A DNA stretch of 55,144 bases from JAAYGT01 sp050252075 (GTDB lineage: Bacteria > Pseudomonadota > Gammaproteobacteria > Burkholderiales > Burkholderiaceae_B), in the NCBI GenBank assembly GCA_050252075.1, contig JBFWLP010000007.1, positions 1-55,144 on the forward strand, written 5' to 3'. Below are positions 40,630-49,399 of this stretch, in pieces. Numbering within the stretch: the first letter of the stretch is position 1; each line of letters opens with the position of its first letter. A program made the translations under genes and the position numbers. The notes beneath the pieces were generated by a model that was given only the letters and a program-made list of their open reading frames with translations, had not been told where the DNA came from and searched no databases.

Positions 40630-41964
40630 TCAGTGAGAAGTGGTCGGCGACGCGTTGTGCGAGTCTGCAGGGGTGTCAGCGTTGTTTTCAAGCGGCGAAG
40701 CCAGTACCTTGTCGATCCGGTTGCCGTCCAGGTCGACAATTTCAAACTGCCAGCCTTCCCACTGGGTAATTTCGCCGGTTTGCGGCACCTTGCCGATCAG
40801 CCACATCATCATGCCGCTTAGCGTGTGATAGCGGCCCCGGCTTTCTTCGGGCACGGCTTTCAGGCCGAGCCGGTCTTTCAGCTCGGGAATCGGAATAAGG
40901 CCGTCCAGCAGCCATGAGCCGTCGTCGCGCTGCACCGCCCAGACGTCTTCGGGATCGCGGGGCTTGAATTCACCGGCCAGCGCCTCAAGAAGGTCTTGCA
41001 GGGTGATCAGGCCCAGCACTTCGCCGTATTCGTCCACCACGAACACCATTTGCACGCCAGATTCCCGGAACTGGTCGAGCAATTTCATGCCGGTGAGGGA
41101 TTCGGGCACGTACACCGCAGGCAACAGGTAGTCACGAATGTCGCCGATATCGGTTTTCAGGTGCTGCTGCAGCAGACGCTTTGCCGTAATGACCCCCAGC
41201 ACGTCGTGCATGCCCCCCTGGCAGACCGGGAAGCGGGAGTGGTCGGAGGCAATAAGGTCATTCAGGCTGGATTCGAGGGGCTCATTGATGTCCAGGTATA
41301 CGATTTCGCTGCGCGGTGTCATCAGCGAAGCGATCTGGCGGTCGTCGAGCCGGAACACATTGCGCACCATTTCATGCTCCTGCTTTTCAATGACCCCCGA
41401 TTGCGAGCCTTCGATCAGCATGGCATGAATGTCTTCTTCGGTAAGGTTGGCACTGCTGAGTTCCTTCTTGCCCAGCAATCGCAAGATGGTGTCGGTGGAC
41501 ACGGAAAGCAGATACACGAACGGGCGCGACAAAACGGCCAGCCATGCAATGGGGCGTGCCATCAGGCGGGCAATGCCTTCCGCGTTGAACTGGGCAATAC
41601 GCTTGGGGACCAGTTCGCCCACCACAATGGAAAAGTACGTGATGCTGACCACCACCAGAGTGGTGGCAACGATCGAACTGGTGCGCTGGGCCATGCCCGT
41701 TTCCTGCAGGAACAGGGCAACCGGGCCGGCCAGTGCCGCTTCACCCACGATACCGTTCAAAATACCGATGGCCGTAATACCGATTTGCACGGTTGACAGG
41801 AACTGGGTGGGTTCCTCACCCAGACGCATGGCAATAATGGCAGACTTGTCTCCTTCATCGGCCAGGCGCTGCAGGCGGCTTTTGCGCGCGGTGACCAGGG
41901 CGATTTCCGACATGGCGAAAACGCCATTGAGCAGAATCAGGAAGATGAGTAAGGCAACGTCCAA
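40630..41964 (-). CDS. CorC/HlyC-type CNNM transporter with CBS pair
   Basis: A 444-residue protein. The N-terminal CNNM/DUF21 membrane domain (about 1-190; FAMSEIALVTARKSRLQRLADEGDKSA) is followed by two CBS domains (about 200-325; MTPRSEIVYLDINEPL and VDEYGEVLGLITLQDLLEALAGE). A C-terminal CorC_HlyC domain (about 345-425) has GRYHTLSGMMMWLIGKVPQTGE. Relatives are Mg2+ or Co2+ efflux proteins, often misnamed haemolysins. I prefer the TTG at 41964 with GGAG 6 bases upstream, which gives the family N-terminus; a TTG at 42024 would add 20 residues. Confidence 0.9.
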   Translation of the reverse strand: MDVALLIFLILLNGVFAMSEIALVTARKSRLQRLADEGDKSAIIAMRLGEEPTQFLSTVQIGITAIGILNGIVGEAALAGPVALFLQETGMAQRTSSIVATTLVVVSITYFSIVVGELVPKRIAQFNAEGIARLMARPIAWLAVLSRPFVYLLSVSTDTILRLLGKKELSSANLTEEDIHAMLIEGSQSGVIEKQEHEMVRNVFRLDDRQIASLMTPRSEIVYLDINEPLESSLNDLIASDHSRFPVCQGGMHDVLGVITAKRLLQQHLKTDIGDIRDYLLPAVYVPESLTGMKLLDQFRESGVQMVFVVDEYGEVLGLITLQDLLEALAGEFKPRDPEDVWAVQRDDGSWLLDGLIPIPELKDRLGLKAVPEESRGRYHTLSGMMMWLIGKVPQTGEITQWEGWQFEIVDLDGNRIDKVLASPLENNADTPADSHNASPTTSH

Positions 41965-42072
41965 GAAGTTCTCCGTAGAAAGGCCCGTGCCGGGCGTCGT
42001 GACGACATCCGGGTTTGTGGGCAATCCCTCTATATTACGTCACTTGGATGGGGCGAACATAAGCCGTACTGT

Positions 42073-42954
42073 TTAACGCGGCGCATTCAGCGCATCGAGA
42101 GTACGAATGACGGCGTCGGGTGCGGCGCCTGACGGCAAGGTGTCGGAAGCCGGGCGGGTGGGTGCAATGGCGGGTCGCACCGGATTGCCCAGCGGCACCA
42201 GGGCATCGGCGGCCAGATCAGCGGTGATGATCTGCCATTCGCCCCGGCCGGCGCGCATGGCGGTGTAGCGCCCCGACGTGGCTTGCCCCCGTTCCATGAC
42301 GGACAAGACGAAGGGGCGCATAACCTGCCCCTGCCGGATCTCGACATTGTCGGCTTGCACGGCAAACTGCAGGCCGGTCTGGGGGTTGTTCCAGCCGGTC
42401 GTTTGTCCGGTCGGTGTGTTTTCCAGGGCGCTTTCCAGCAGGTGCTCATCGTTGGGCGCAAGCAGGGCGAACGGGTTGCGGGGGTTGCCCAGTGCGGCCC
42501 GGGCGTGTGCAGAAGTGGAGGAGGGCGCATAGCCGCTGTCCGGGCGCAGTCGCAGGCTGATCGTTGAGGGTTCCAGCGTGTAGGCAGCGCCCGAGCTTTC
42601 CATGGCTGCCTTGCTGGACATGCCGCTTTGCATGGCCCAGCCGGCGTTCTTGAAGGTCTGGGCCGATTGCAGGCCCGAGTTGATGACCGAAAGCAGGACA
42701 TCGGTGGTGCGGTACTGGCGCCGCACTTCCACATCTTGCGTTTCGTAGCCGGGCAAGGTGAGGGTGACAATATGGTCGCGGTTCCGGTCGAGGTCGAGGG
42801 CGCAGGGTGTAGTGCAGCGGTCGCCGGCATCGTTTTGCGCAGTCGCTCCGGCGGGCTGCGAGGAAATGGGAACGCGCTGCTGCAGCACGGTGGTGGCGCA
42901 GCCGCTTAGGGTCAGTGCGGCGAGGGCGGAAAGAGCAAGTCGCAATGAGGGCAT
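42073..42954 (-). CDS. Putative lipoprotein with PEGA-like and surface-antigen-like regions
   Basis: A 293-residue protein with a lipobox (ALTLSGC, Cys at about 19), so a lipid-anchored envelope protein. Residues about 28-90 resemble a PEGA domain (PISSQPAGATAQNDAGDRCTT, then HIVTLTLPGYETQDVEV). Residues about 165-255 (LLESALENTPTGQTTGWNN, then MRAGRGEWQII) resemble the tail of 17-kDa surface antigens. Between them is a Ser/Ala-rich segment with helix-breaking glycines. I know no named function. It starts 140 bases from the divergent chrA. Confidence 0.72.
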   Translation of the reverse strand: MPSLRLALSALAALTLSGCATTVLQQRVPISSQPAGATAQNDAGDRCTTPCALDLDRNRDHIVTLTLPGYETQDVEVRRQYRTTDVLLSVINSGLQSAQTFKNAGWAMQSGMSSKAAMESSGAAYTLEPSTISLRLRPDSGYAPSSTSAHARAALGNPRNPFALLAPNDEHLLESALENTPTGQTTGWNNPQTGLQFAVQADNVEIRQGQVMRPFVLSVMERGQATSGRYTAMRAGRGEWQIITADLAADALVPLGNPVRPAIAPTRPASDTLPSGAAPDAVIRTLDALNAPR

Positions 42955-43094
42955 GATGTGTCGTCCGGTCGAAAGAAAGAAGGCCAGGGTTGCGCTGTAG
43001 TGTCGACCGACTTGCGTATGGCGTCAAGAGACGTCGTGGCGATGTCATGCGCATGCATTATCATCATGCGAAAGTAAACAAGGGGAAAAACACC

Positions 43095-44303
43095 GTGAAA
43101 GCGGACACGAATAGCCGGAATAGCGCGCAATCGGCGTGGCAGGTGTTTCTTGTATTTCTGCGTCTGGGGCTGACGTCCTTCGGCGGGCCGGTGGCACACC
43201 TGGGTTATTTTCGTACTGAATTTGTCATCCGGCGTGCCTGGCTGTCGGAACAGTCGTATGCCGATCTGGTGGCGCTGTGCCAGTTTCTTCCCGGCCCGGC
43301 CAGCAGTCAGGTGGGTATGGCGGTGGGGTACGCCCGTGCCGGCTATACAGGCTTGGCCGCCGCCTGGCTGGGCTTTACATTGCCATCGGCCGTGTTGCTG
43401 ATACTTTTCGCGTTGGGTGTGTCAACCTGGACGTCAGTGTTCACGCCCGGGCTGCTGCACGGCTTGAAGCTGGTGGCGGTGGCGGTGGTGGCCCAGGCGG
43501 TTTGGGGCATGGCGCGCAATCTGTGTCAAGGGCGTGCACATGTCACTCTGATGGCGCTGGTTGCCGGATGGACCTTGCTTGTGCCGGCGGCATGGGCCCA
43601 GGTGGCCGCCATGCTGTTTGCCGCCCTGGTGGGGGTTGCACTCTTTCACGGTCAGGTCCGGCAAGCCGGCGACCCGATACCCCTTGGTCTGTCGCGCCGT
43701 GCCGGTCTCTTCTGGGGCGGCTTGTTCCTGTTGCTGCTGATCGGGTTGCCCTGGCTGGCGGCGGCAACGTCTTCCCCCATGCTGGCCTGGCTTGACGTTT
43801 TCTATCGCGCCGGGTCGCTGGTGTTCGGGGGCGGGCATGTGGTGCTGCCGTTGTTGCAGGCCGAGGTCGTGCCTGCCGGGTGGGTGGGCAACGATGCGTT
43901 TCTGGCCGGCTACGGGGCGGCCCAGGCGGTTCCGGGGCCTTTGTTTACGTTTGCCGCGTTTTTGGGGGCGGCGTCCACCGGACCGGCGTCGGGATGGTCA
44001 GGAGGTCTCCTGGCGACGCTGGCCATATTTCTGCCTTCTTTCTTTCTGGTTCTGGCCGCCTTGCCGTTCTGGTCGGTCTGGCGGGAAAATAGCCGGGTAC
44101 AGGCCGCCCTGGCCGGGGTGAACTGCGGGGTGGTCGGGTTGCTGGTGGCCGCGTTGTACAACCCTGTCTGGGTCAGTGCCATACACGCACCCGGCCACGT
44201 GGCGCTGGCGCTGGCGGCCTGGGTCGCCCTGGTGTTCTGGAATCTTCCTGCGTGGCTCGTGGTGGCTGCGGGGGCAATGTCGGGATGGGTTCTGTTGTCA
44301 TGA
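43095..44303 (+). CDS. chrA: Chromate transporter, two-domain ChrA type
   Basis: A 402-residue CHR-family transporter with two homologous halves. The first has LTSFGGPVAHLGYFRTEFV and CQFLPGPASSQVGMAVGY. The second has LVFGGGHVVLPLLQAEVV and AAQAVPGPLFTFAAFLGA. Full-length two-domain ChrA exports chromate, giving resistance. The start is a GTG at 43095 with AGGGGA 9 bases upstream; the frame is open further upstream without support. No chrB regulator is adjacent. The stop overlaps the start of a TRIC-type channel gene by 4 bases, so the two are co-translated. Confidence 0.92.
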   Translation: MKADTNSRNSAQSAWQVFLVFLRLGLTSFGGPVAHLGYFRTEFVIRRAWLSEQSYADLVALCQFLPGPASSQVGMAVGYARAGYTGLAAAWLGFTLPSAVLLILFALGVSTWTSVFTPGLLHGLKLVAVAVVAQAVWGMARNLCQGRAHVTLMALVAGWTLLVPAAWAQVAAMLFAALVGVALFHGQVRQAGDPIPLGLSRRAGLFWGGLFLLLLIGLPWLAAATSSPMLAWLDVFYRAGSLVFGGGHVVLPLLQAEVVPAGWVGNDAFLAGYGAAQAVPGPLFTFAAFLGAASTGPASGWSGGLLATLAIFLPSFFLVLAALPFWSVWRENSRVQAALAGVNCGVVGLLVAALYNPVWVSAIHAPGHVALALAAWVALVFWNLPAWLVVAAGAMSGWVLLS

Positions 44304-44929
44304 TGAGCGACGATCTGCTTTACGTGCTTTACCTGCTGGCTATTACGGCCGAAGCCATGACGGCGGCGCTGGCGGCCGGGCGACGGCGCATGGATTGGGT
44401 TGGCGTGTGCCTGCTGGCGGCGGTGACGGCCCTTGGAGGCGGCTCGGTGCGCGACGTGCTGCTGGGGCACTACCCGCTCACGTGGGTGCGCCACCCCGAA
44501 CTGTTGCTCGTAACCTCGGTAGCCGCGTTGTTCACCGTGGCGCTGGCCCGCTTTGTGCACCACCTGAAGTCGGTGTTTCTGGTGCTCGACGCCGTAGGGC
44601 TGGTGGTGTTCACCATTATTGGCTGCAACATTGCGATCGCGCTCGAGTTGCCGGTGATCGTGGTGATAGTGTCGGGCATGATCACCGGCTGCATGGGGGG
44701 GGTGCTGCGCGATGTGCTGTGCAACGATGTGCCCTTGCTGTTTCGTGCCGAACTGTATGCCAGTGTGTCGATCGTGGCAGGGGTGATCTACGTGGTGGGA
44801 ACGCGTATGGGCTGGCCGCATGATCCCGTCTTGTATGCGGCGATGCTGATCGGGTTGGCATTGCGGCTGCTGGCGTTACGATTCAACTGGCATATGCCGA
44901 AATTTGTGTATACCCGCGATTTGCACTGA
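44300..44929 (+). CDS. TRIC-family (UPF0126/YadS) membrane channel protein
   Basis: A 209-residue protein with about seven helices in two repeats. The paired motifs ALGGGSVRDVLLGHYPLTWV and CMGGVLRDVLCNDVPLLFRAELYA are the TRIC signature (glycine run followed by RD). Prokaryotic TRIC proteins form trimeric cation channels. The ATG at 44300 overlaps the chrA stop (ATGA); a second ATG follows directly. Why a TRIC channel is coupled to a chromate exporter is unclear; counter-ion movement is one speculation. Confidence 0.9.
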   Translation: MMSDDLLYVLYLLAITAEAMTAALAAGRRRMDWVGVCLLAAVTALGGGSVRDVLLGHYPLTWVRHPELLLVTSVAALFTVALARFVHHLKSVFLVLDAVGLVVFTIIGCNIAIALELPVIVVIVSGMITGCMGGVLRDVLCNDVPLLFRAELYASVSIVAGVIYVVGTRMGWPHDPVLYAAMLIGLALRLLALRFNWHMPKFVYTRDLH

Positions 44930-44949
44930 TACCCCCGCCGCCTGCCGTG

Positions 44950-46908
44950 TCAGCGGGCGGCCATCTCGAACGAGCTTCCGCCTGCAGCCGGCGGGGCCGG
45001 TGTGGTGATGTCCAGTCGCCAGCCACTGCCGTCGTAGGCAAAGAGCGCATAACGCTGCTCCTGCCCCTGGATACGGGCGGCGGCATATACACGGCCTGCC
45101 CGTGCCAGCATCGAAGGCCCCGATGCCAGGGCCGGTGCGGTCTCGGTTGTGACCGCCCGGCCGTTATGCAGCAGCCACAGGCGATGGCTGGTGCTTTCCA
45201 GAACACCGGTGACGGTGGTGCCGTCAGGGGCGCTGGCCAGGCCGGGCCGGCCTGAAAAGCGCACGCCCAGGTTTTCCGCCGTCGACCAGGGCGACAACGG
45301 GTCGGTCGTTTGTTGCCGCAGGCGGTGCAGCTGCCCGGTTCGTGACTCGCGGAAATACAGTTCCAGCCGGCCTTGCCCGTTCCGGATGGCGGCCAGTCCG
45401 CCGCTGCTTGGCGGTGACGGCAGGCGGGTCCATACGGCCTTGCCCTGGCGTACAGGCAGATAAATGGCGAACAATTGCCCTTTCTGGTCTTGTGCAAATG
45501 CTACTGGCTCGTTGCGGGCGTCGGCGGCAATGGCCAGTTCGTTTTGCACTTCGGGAAGGTCGGGCAGGGGCTGCCACGCGGGCCATTCCTGATGGGCGGC
45601 TTCCTTGCTTGTCCAGTAGAGTCGCTGGTCAAGGCCGAAGCCAATGGCACTGGCCCCTCCGCTGGAAACCACGGCGGGTGTGGCAATAACCCGCGCGCCG
45701 GGCAGGGGTTGCCACTGTGCGCGTGCCGCCTGGGGGGCGAGTTCGGTCACCCAGACCCGTCCCAGGGTATCGCGCGTCATGATGCCGGGCCGGTTGCCGG
45801 TATCTTGGAACATCGTGGCAGGGTCACCGATCCGTCCGCCCAACGACTGCCAGGTACCGCGAGCGCTGTCCCACAGATTGACAGCATCGTTGTCTTCGCC
45901 GGTGGCGGCAAGGACAACGGCTCCGGCCGATAGATCCGACGCCGCCAAGGCCGGCGGCGAGGCATTGTTATCGGTGTAGTACGTGCGTTGCACCCATAGG
46001 GCCGCCGGGCCCAACGGTTCCTTGCAACCTTGCGGTCCGGCGCAGTAGCGGTAGTCGTGCCAGGCATAGTGCTGGAAGGCGCGGGTTTTGCCGGCAATTT
46101 CCAGCCCGCCCAGATTCGCCGCCCGCTCCTGGCTGGGATAGTCCAGGTAGCCGACGGCCGCCCGGTTGCCCGATACCGCGCGCAAGGCGTCGCGTACCAG
46201 CTTAGCGCTGGCAATGTGGTCCGGATGGCTATGTCCGGCGCAGCGCCAGCACAACTGTGTATAGGGAACGCTGATGGTGTCGTCCAGATACCGTACGGTG
46301 GTGGGCTGATAGGCCCGGATAATGTCGGCAAGCGTTTTTACCAGCGAGGTTCGCGTGTACGTTTGCGTTTTCGGGCCCAGCGTTTCCACCGTCTTGCCGT
46401 TGAACGCTTCCGCCTGGCTCAAGGGCGTCAGGCTTCCCCAGCCCGGGCCCAGCCAGGGATCTTTCAGTCGCAGATGCCACAGTTGCAGACGCGGGTGGGC
46501 GGCCAGCGAAAACTGGGCAATGTCATAGTGGTTCACAACGATGGTCGTTGCGACCCAGTGATCCGGTGCCTGGGCAATGTGCGCGTAGGCCGCCTGCACG
46601 CCGCGCTCGCGACCGGCCATATAGCCTTCGCCCTCACCGCGGTCGCTCGCTGTCAGATACACCACGCGCACGCAGCCCCCCAGGGCGATCGTGTCGGCAA
46701 TATCGGGGTTCATGAACAGCAGGTCATCGTCCTGGTGGGCGACAACGATCAGGTCTCTTGATGCACTGCATTCCGGGGGAGGCGCACCGGCTACAGAGGC
46801 CGCGTGCGCAGGGCCTGCCGGCAGGACCGGAATAATCATGGCCCAGCACATGAGCCACCTTGCAAAGTCGTGGCGGAAACGAAACAGCACGCGAAGCATC
46901 ATCGGCAT
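44950..46908 (-). CDS. Secreted PIG-L family deacetylase with propeller-like C-terminus
   Basis: A 652-residue exported protein with a signal peptide (hydrophobic 18-30, AGPAHAASVAG). The PIG-L zinc-hydrolase domain occupies about 50-330, with H58, D60 and D61 (VVAHQDDDLLFMNPDI) and the second site CAGHSHPDHIASAKLV. Residues about 335-640 contain repeated WQSLGGR / WQPLPGA / WQPLPDLPEV units every 45 to 50 residues, typical of a beta-propeller of the PLL lectin-like kind. PIG-L enzymes deacetylate N-acetylglucosaminyl groups, so this may trim envelope or extracellular polysaccharide while the propeller binds sugar. Domain boundaries are estimates. Confidence 0.85.
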   Translation of the reverse strand: MPMMLRVLFRFRHDFARWLMCWAMIIPVLPAGPAHAASVAGAPPPECSASRDLIVVAHQDDDLLFMNPDIADTIALGGCVRVVYLTASDRGEGEGYMAGRERGVQAAYAHIAQAPDHWVATTIVVNHYDIAQFSLAAHPRLQLWHLRLKDPWLGPGWGSLTPLSQAEAFNGKTVETLGPKTQTYTRTSLVKTLADIIRAYQPTTVRYLDDTISVPYTQLCWRCAGHSHPDHIASAKLVRDALRAVSGNRAAVGYLDYPSQERAANLGGLEIAGKTRAFQHYAWHDYRYCAGPQGCKEPLGPAALWVQRTYYTDNNASPPALAASDLSAGAVVLAATGEDNDAVNLWDSARGTWQSLGGRIGDPATMFQDTGNRPGIMTRDTLGRVWVTELAPQAARAQWQPLPGARVIATPAVVSSGGASAIGFGLDQRLYWTSKEAAHQEWPAWQPLPDLPEVQNELAIAADARNEPVAFAQDQKGQLFAIYLPVRQGKAVWTRLPSPPSSGGLAAIRNGQGRLELYFRESRTGQLHRLRQQTTDPLSPWSTAENLGVRFSGRPGLASAPDGTTVTGVLESTSHRLWLLHNGRAVTTETAPALASGPSMLARAGRVYAAARIQGQEQRYALFAYDGSGWRLDITTPAPPAAGGSSFEMAAR

Positions 46909-46950
46909 CCCCTTGGTCCCGACAGCGATTTTAGAGCCAAAGACTAGGAT

Positions 46951-47011
46951 TTTTACTCTGACCCCGCTACGCTTGAGATTGGGGTCAGAGCAAAATCGGG
47001 GTCAGAGCAAA
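46951..47011. repeat. REP-like palindromic repeat, three copies of a GGGGTCAGAG unit
   Basis: GGGGTCAGAGCAAA occurs at 46981 and again at 46998 (17-base period). A reversed copy TTTTACTCTGACCCC lies at 46951-46965. The inverted pair can form a hairpin with a 15-base loop. Such units recur between genes in many beta- and gammaproteobacteria near RAYT transposases; that link is from general knowledge. It lies between divergent genes. Confidence 0.6.
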
Positions 47012-47026
47012 TCACGGGGGAACGTA

Positions 47027-48562
47027 GTGGCGGATAAATCGGTTGTGGTGGTGGGCGGGGGCGTTAGCGGGGCGTCGTTCGCATTGCAGTTAAGCCGGGC
47101 AAGCGCGCAATGCGTGGCCATTCATATTGTCGAGCCTGCGCCCCGCGTGGGCCCCGGCCTGGCCTATTCCACGACAGATCCCGATCACCGCCTGAACGGC
47201 ACACTCGACTCGCATGTGCTGGATCCGGCCCGGCTGACCGAACTGCGCACGTGGTGCCACGACAACGGTATTCTGAGTGCCGATCCCGAGGCGCAGCTGC
47301 CCAGCGGTGCCACGTTCATCCGGCGCCATGATTTCGGACGTTACGTGGCCGACCAGATTCAACGTAACGCGGTGAACCCGCACACGGGAACAACCATTAC
47401 CCATTGCCGCGATACCGCCGTGCAGTGGAAGCCGTCGACGGCACACCCGGCCGGCACCGTTCTGCTGGCAAGCGGCCGCCGCTTGCCGGCTGATGTCGTG
47501 GTTGTGGCGACCGGAAACCCGCTGCCACGGTTGCAGCACCCATTTGTTCCGGAGCATCTGGCCAACCCGCGCATTATTGCCAATCCTTTGAACGGCCTGG
47601 CACTGCAGGGTGTGCCGCTGGATGCTCGCGTTCTGGTGGTGGGAACCGGGCTGACGGCTCTTGATGTGCTGTCCACGCTGGTTCGTCGAGCTCATACCGG
47701 GCCAATACTGGCGGTATCCCGTCGTGGATTGCGACCCCGGCCACAGCCACCCGAAGTGCTGGGCCCGGCCCCCATGCCACCTAGAACTTCCGGGCCGACG
47801 CCGCTTGAGCAGGTCATGGCGCCCATACCGCCGTTCGTACAGGCGCTGGGCGACACCTATAGCATGGCCGGCTTGTATGGTGCATTGCGGAGCCAGATAC
47901 GCCGCGATTCCGCACAAGGTAAAACATGGCATGCGGCGTTCGATCTGTTCCGTGATGCGGTCTGGCGTATCTGGCCGCGAGTGCCGTTGGCGGAAAAACA
48001 GAAATTTCTGCGACGAATGCGTACGTGGTACGACGTGCATCGTTTCCGGTCACCCCCTCATAACGATGCGCTCGTTCAGCGGGCGCAATACTGCGGAACG
48101 ATTCAGTTTGTGCGGGCCCGGCTAACGCAGGTGGCGGCTGATCCGGATGGCGGGCCCGTTCAGGTGGCGCTGACGGCCAACGGCGCAATCACACGCTCCG
48201 CTTTTGATCTTGTCATCAATTGCACCGGGCTCGATGCCGGCAACGACCACCGGCAAAATCCGTTCTTGCAATCGGCGCAGGCGCAAGGGCTGCTGGTAAC
48301 GGATCCCACCGGGCTGGGGTTCCATGTGGATGCGTCTTGCCGGGCGATATCGGCAACCGGGCAGGCTTGCCCGCACGTACGAGTGATTGGCCCGCCTACG
48401 CTGGGGGCGCATGGCGATTCCCAGGGGGTGCGGTTTATTGCGGTCCAGATTTACCGCATGTTGCCCGATGTGTTGGGCACCTTGTCGGGTCAGGCCTTTG
48501 CGGGCAGGGATAATTCGTTGGCCGATGCCGCTGCCCGGAACAAGGGCTTGCCGAAAAAATAA
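47027..48562 (+). CDS. FAD/NAD(P)-binding oxidoreductase
   Basis: A 511-residue flavoprotein. ADKSVVVVGGGVSGASFALQL is the N-terminal Rossmann FAD motif. The segment IVEPAPRVGPGLAYSTTDPDHRLN is typical of the NAD_binding_9 (FAD-NAD(P)-binding) family. A second Rossmann motif DARVLVVGTGLTALDVL lies near residue 200. The segment LVINCTGLDAGNDHRQNP precedes a C-terminal VIGPPTLGAHGDSQGVRF. Relatives are uncharacterised hydroxyacylglutathione- or N-hydroxylase-like oxidoreductases. The GTG at 47027 has GGGGGAA 5 bases upstream. It overlaps the convergent EAL gene by 73 bases. Confidence 0.85.
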   Translation: MADKSVVVVGGGVSGASFALQLSRASAQCVAIHIVEPAPRVGPGLAYSTTDPDHRLNGTLDSHVLDPARLTELRTWCHDNGILSADPEAQLPSGATFIRRHDFGRYVADQIQRNAVNPHTGTTITHCRDTAVQWKPSTAHPAGTVLLASGRRLPADVVVVATGNPLPRLQHPFVPEHLANPRIIANPLNGLALQGVPLDARVLVVGTGLTALDVLSTLVRRAHTGPILAVSRRGLRPRPQPPEVLGPAPMPPRTSGPTPLEQVMAPIPPFVQALGDTYSMAGLYGALRSQIRRDSAQGKTWHAAFDLFRDAVWRIWPRVPLAEKQKFLRRMRTWYDVHRFRSPPHNDALVQRAQYCGTIQFVRARLTQVAADPDGGPVQVALTANGAITRSAFDLVINCTGLDAGNDHRQNPFLQSAQAQGLLVTDPTGLGFHVDASCRAISATGQACPHVRVIGPPTLGAHGDSQGVRFIAVQIYRMLPDVLGTLSGQAFAGRDNSLADAAARNKGLPKK

Positions 48563-49278
48563 CCTTGCATCAGTGAAATGCCCAGGTCATGCAAACAAGA
48601 GTATTCGTCGTGCGTTTCCACCCCTTCCGCAATGACGCGCAGGGATAGCTCTTCCCCCATGCGGGCGATGGCGCGTACTATGGACTGGCGTGACGCGCTG
48701 GTGTGTATGTTGCGTATCAGGCCCATATCCAGCTTGACGATGTCGGGCTGGAAATCGGCCAGCAGATTCAGCCCGGCAAAGCCTGCGCCGAAATCATCGA
48801 TGGCGGTCAGAAAGCCGATTTTCCGGTATTCCTGTAAAACCTGCGACAGCCATCGGCCATCATCGACGCGCTCGCCCTCAACGGTTTCAAAAATAATGCG
48901 TTCGATGGGGAAGTTGTAGTCCCGGGCCGCCTGCAGTGTGGTGCGTATGCACAGTTCCGGACGGTAGATGGCATTGGGCATGAAATTGATGGACAAGCGG
49001 GTGGGCAGGCCGATTTCAGAGGCAGTTTTAATGGCCTTCACGCGGCACGACTGATCAAAACGGTAGCGGTTTTCCTCGTTGACTTTTGACAGCACCGAAT
49101 AGGCCGACTCGCCCGCCGGGCCTCGTACCAGCGCTTCATGCGCGAACAGATCGCCCGACTGGCAGTCTACGATGGGCTGATAGGCATAGTCGAAATCGAA
49201 ATCAAGCCCCTGGGCATCGCGGCACTGATTGCAAGTGGTTGGGGTGGAGTGCGCCGGGGCGTGGGAGAGTATCGACAT
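48490..49278 (-). CDS. EAL-domain cyclic-di-GMP phosphodiesterase
   Basis: A 262-residue single EAL domain. Catalytic motifs are present: EALVRG, NFMPNAIY, IFETVEGERVDD, IDDFGAGFAGLNLLADFQPDIVKLD and VIAEGVET, so hydrolysis of cyclic di-GMP is likely. A short N-terminal extension holds CNQCRD, a CxxC that could bind metal or respond to redox. The ATG at 49278 has no clear ribosome-binding site. A large inverted repeat lies just upstream. The last residues run through the 3' end of the oxidoreductase gene on the opposite strand. Confidence 0.88.
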   Translation of the reverse strand: MSILSHAPAHSTPTTCNQCRDAQGLDFDFDYAYQPIVDCQSGDLFAHEALVRGPAGESAYSVLSKVNEENRYRFDQSCRVKAIKTASEIGLPTRLSINFMPNAIYRPELCIRTTLQAARDYNFPIERIIFETVEGERVDDGRWLSQVLQEYRKIGFLTAIDDFGAGFAGLNLLADFQPDIVKLDMGLIRNIHTSASRQSIVRAIARMGEELSLRVIAEGVETHDEYSCLHDLGISLMQGYFFGKPLFRAAASANELSLPAKA

Positions 49279-49300
49279 AGTTATTATTCGGGAGCAAGGG

Positions 49301-49367
49301 TTGACCACACGGCGGTGCGGGGCAAAGGTAGCAACTACCTTAGCACGGCACACCGCCCTGTGGTCAA
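49301..49367. repeat. Large nested inverted repeat upstream of the EAL gene
   Basis: The 17-base arms TTGACCACACGGCGGTG (49301-49317) and CACCGCCCTGTGGTCAA (49351-49367) pair with one mismatch. Inside is a second perfect hairpin, AAGGTAG-CAA-CTACCTT (49325-49341). No T run follows on either side. It lies between the URO-D-like gene and the EAL gene, both on minus. It could be a miniature mobile element, a leader RNA structure or a factor-assisted terminator. Confidence 0.7.
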
Positions 49368-49399
49368 TGCCTGACTTCCGATTGGGTCGATTACGTTGT

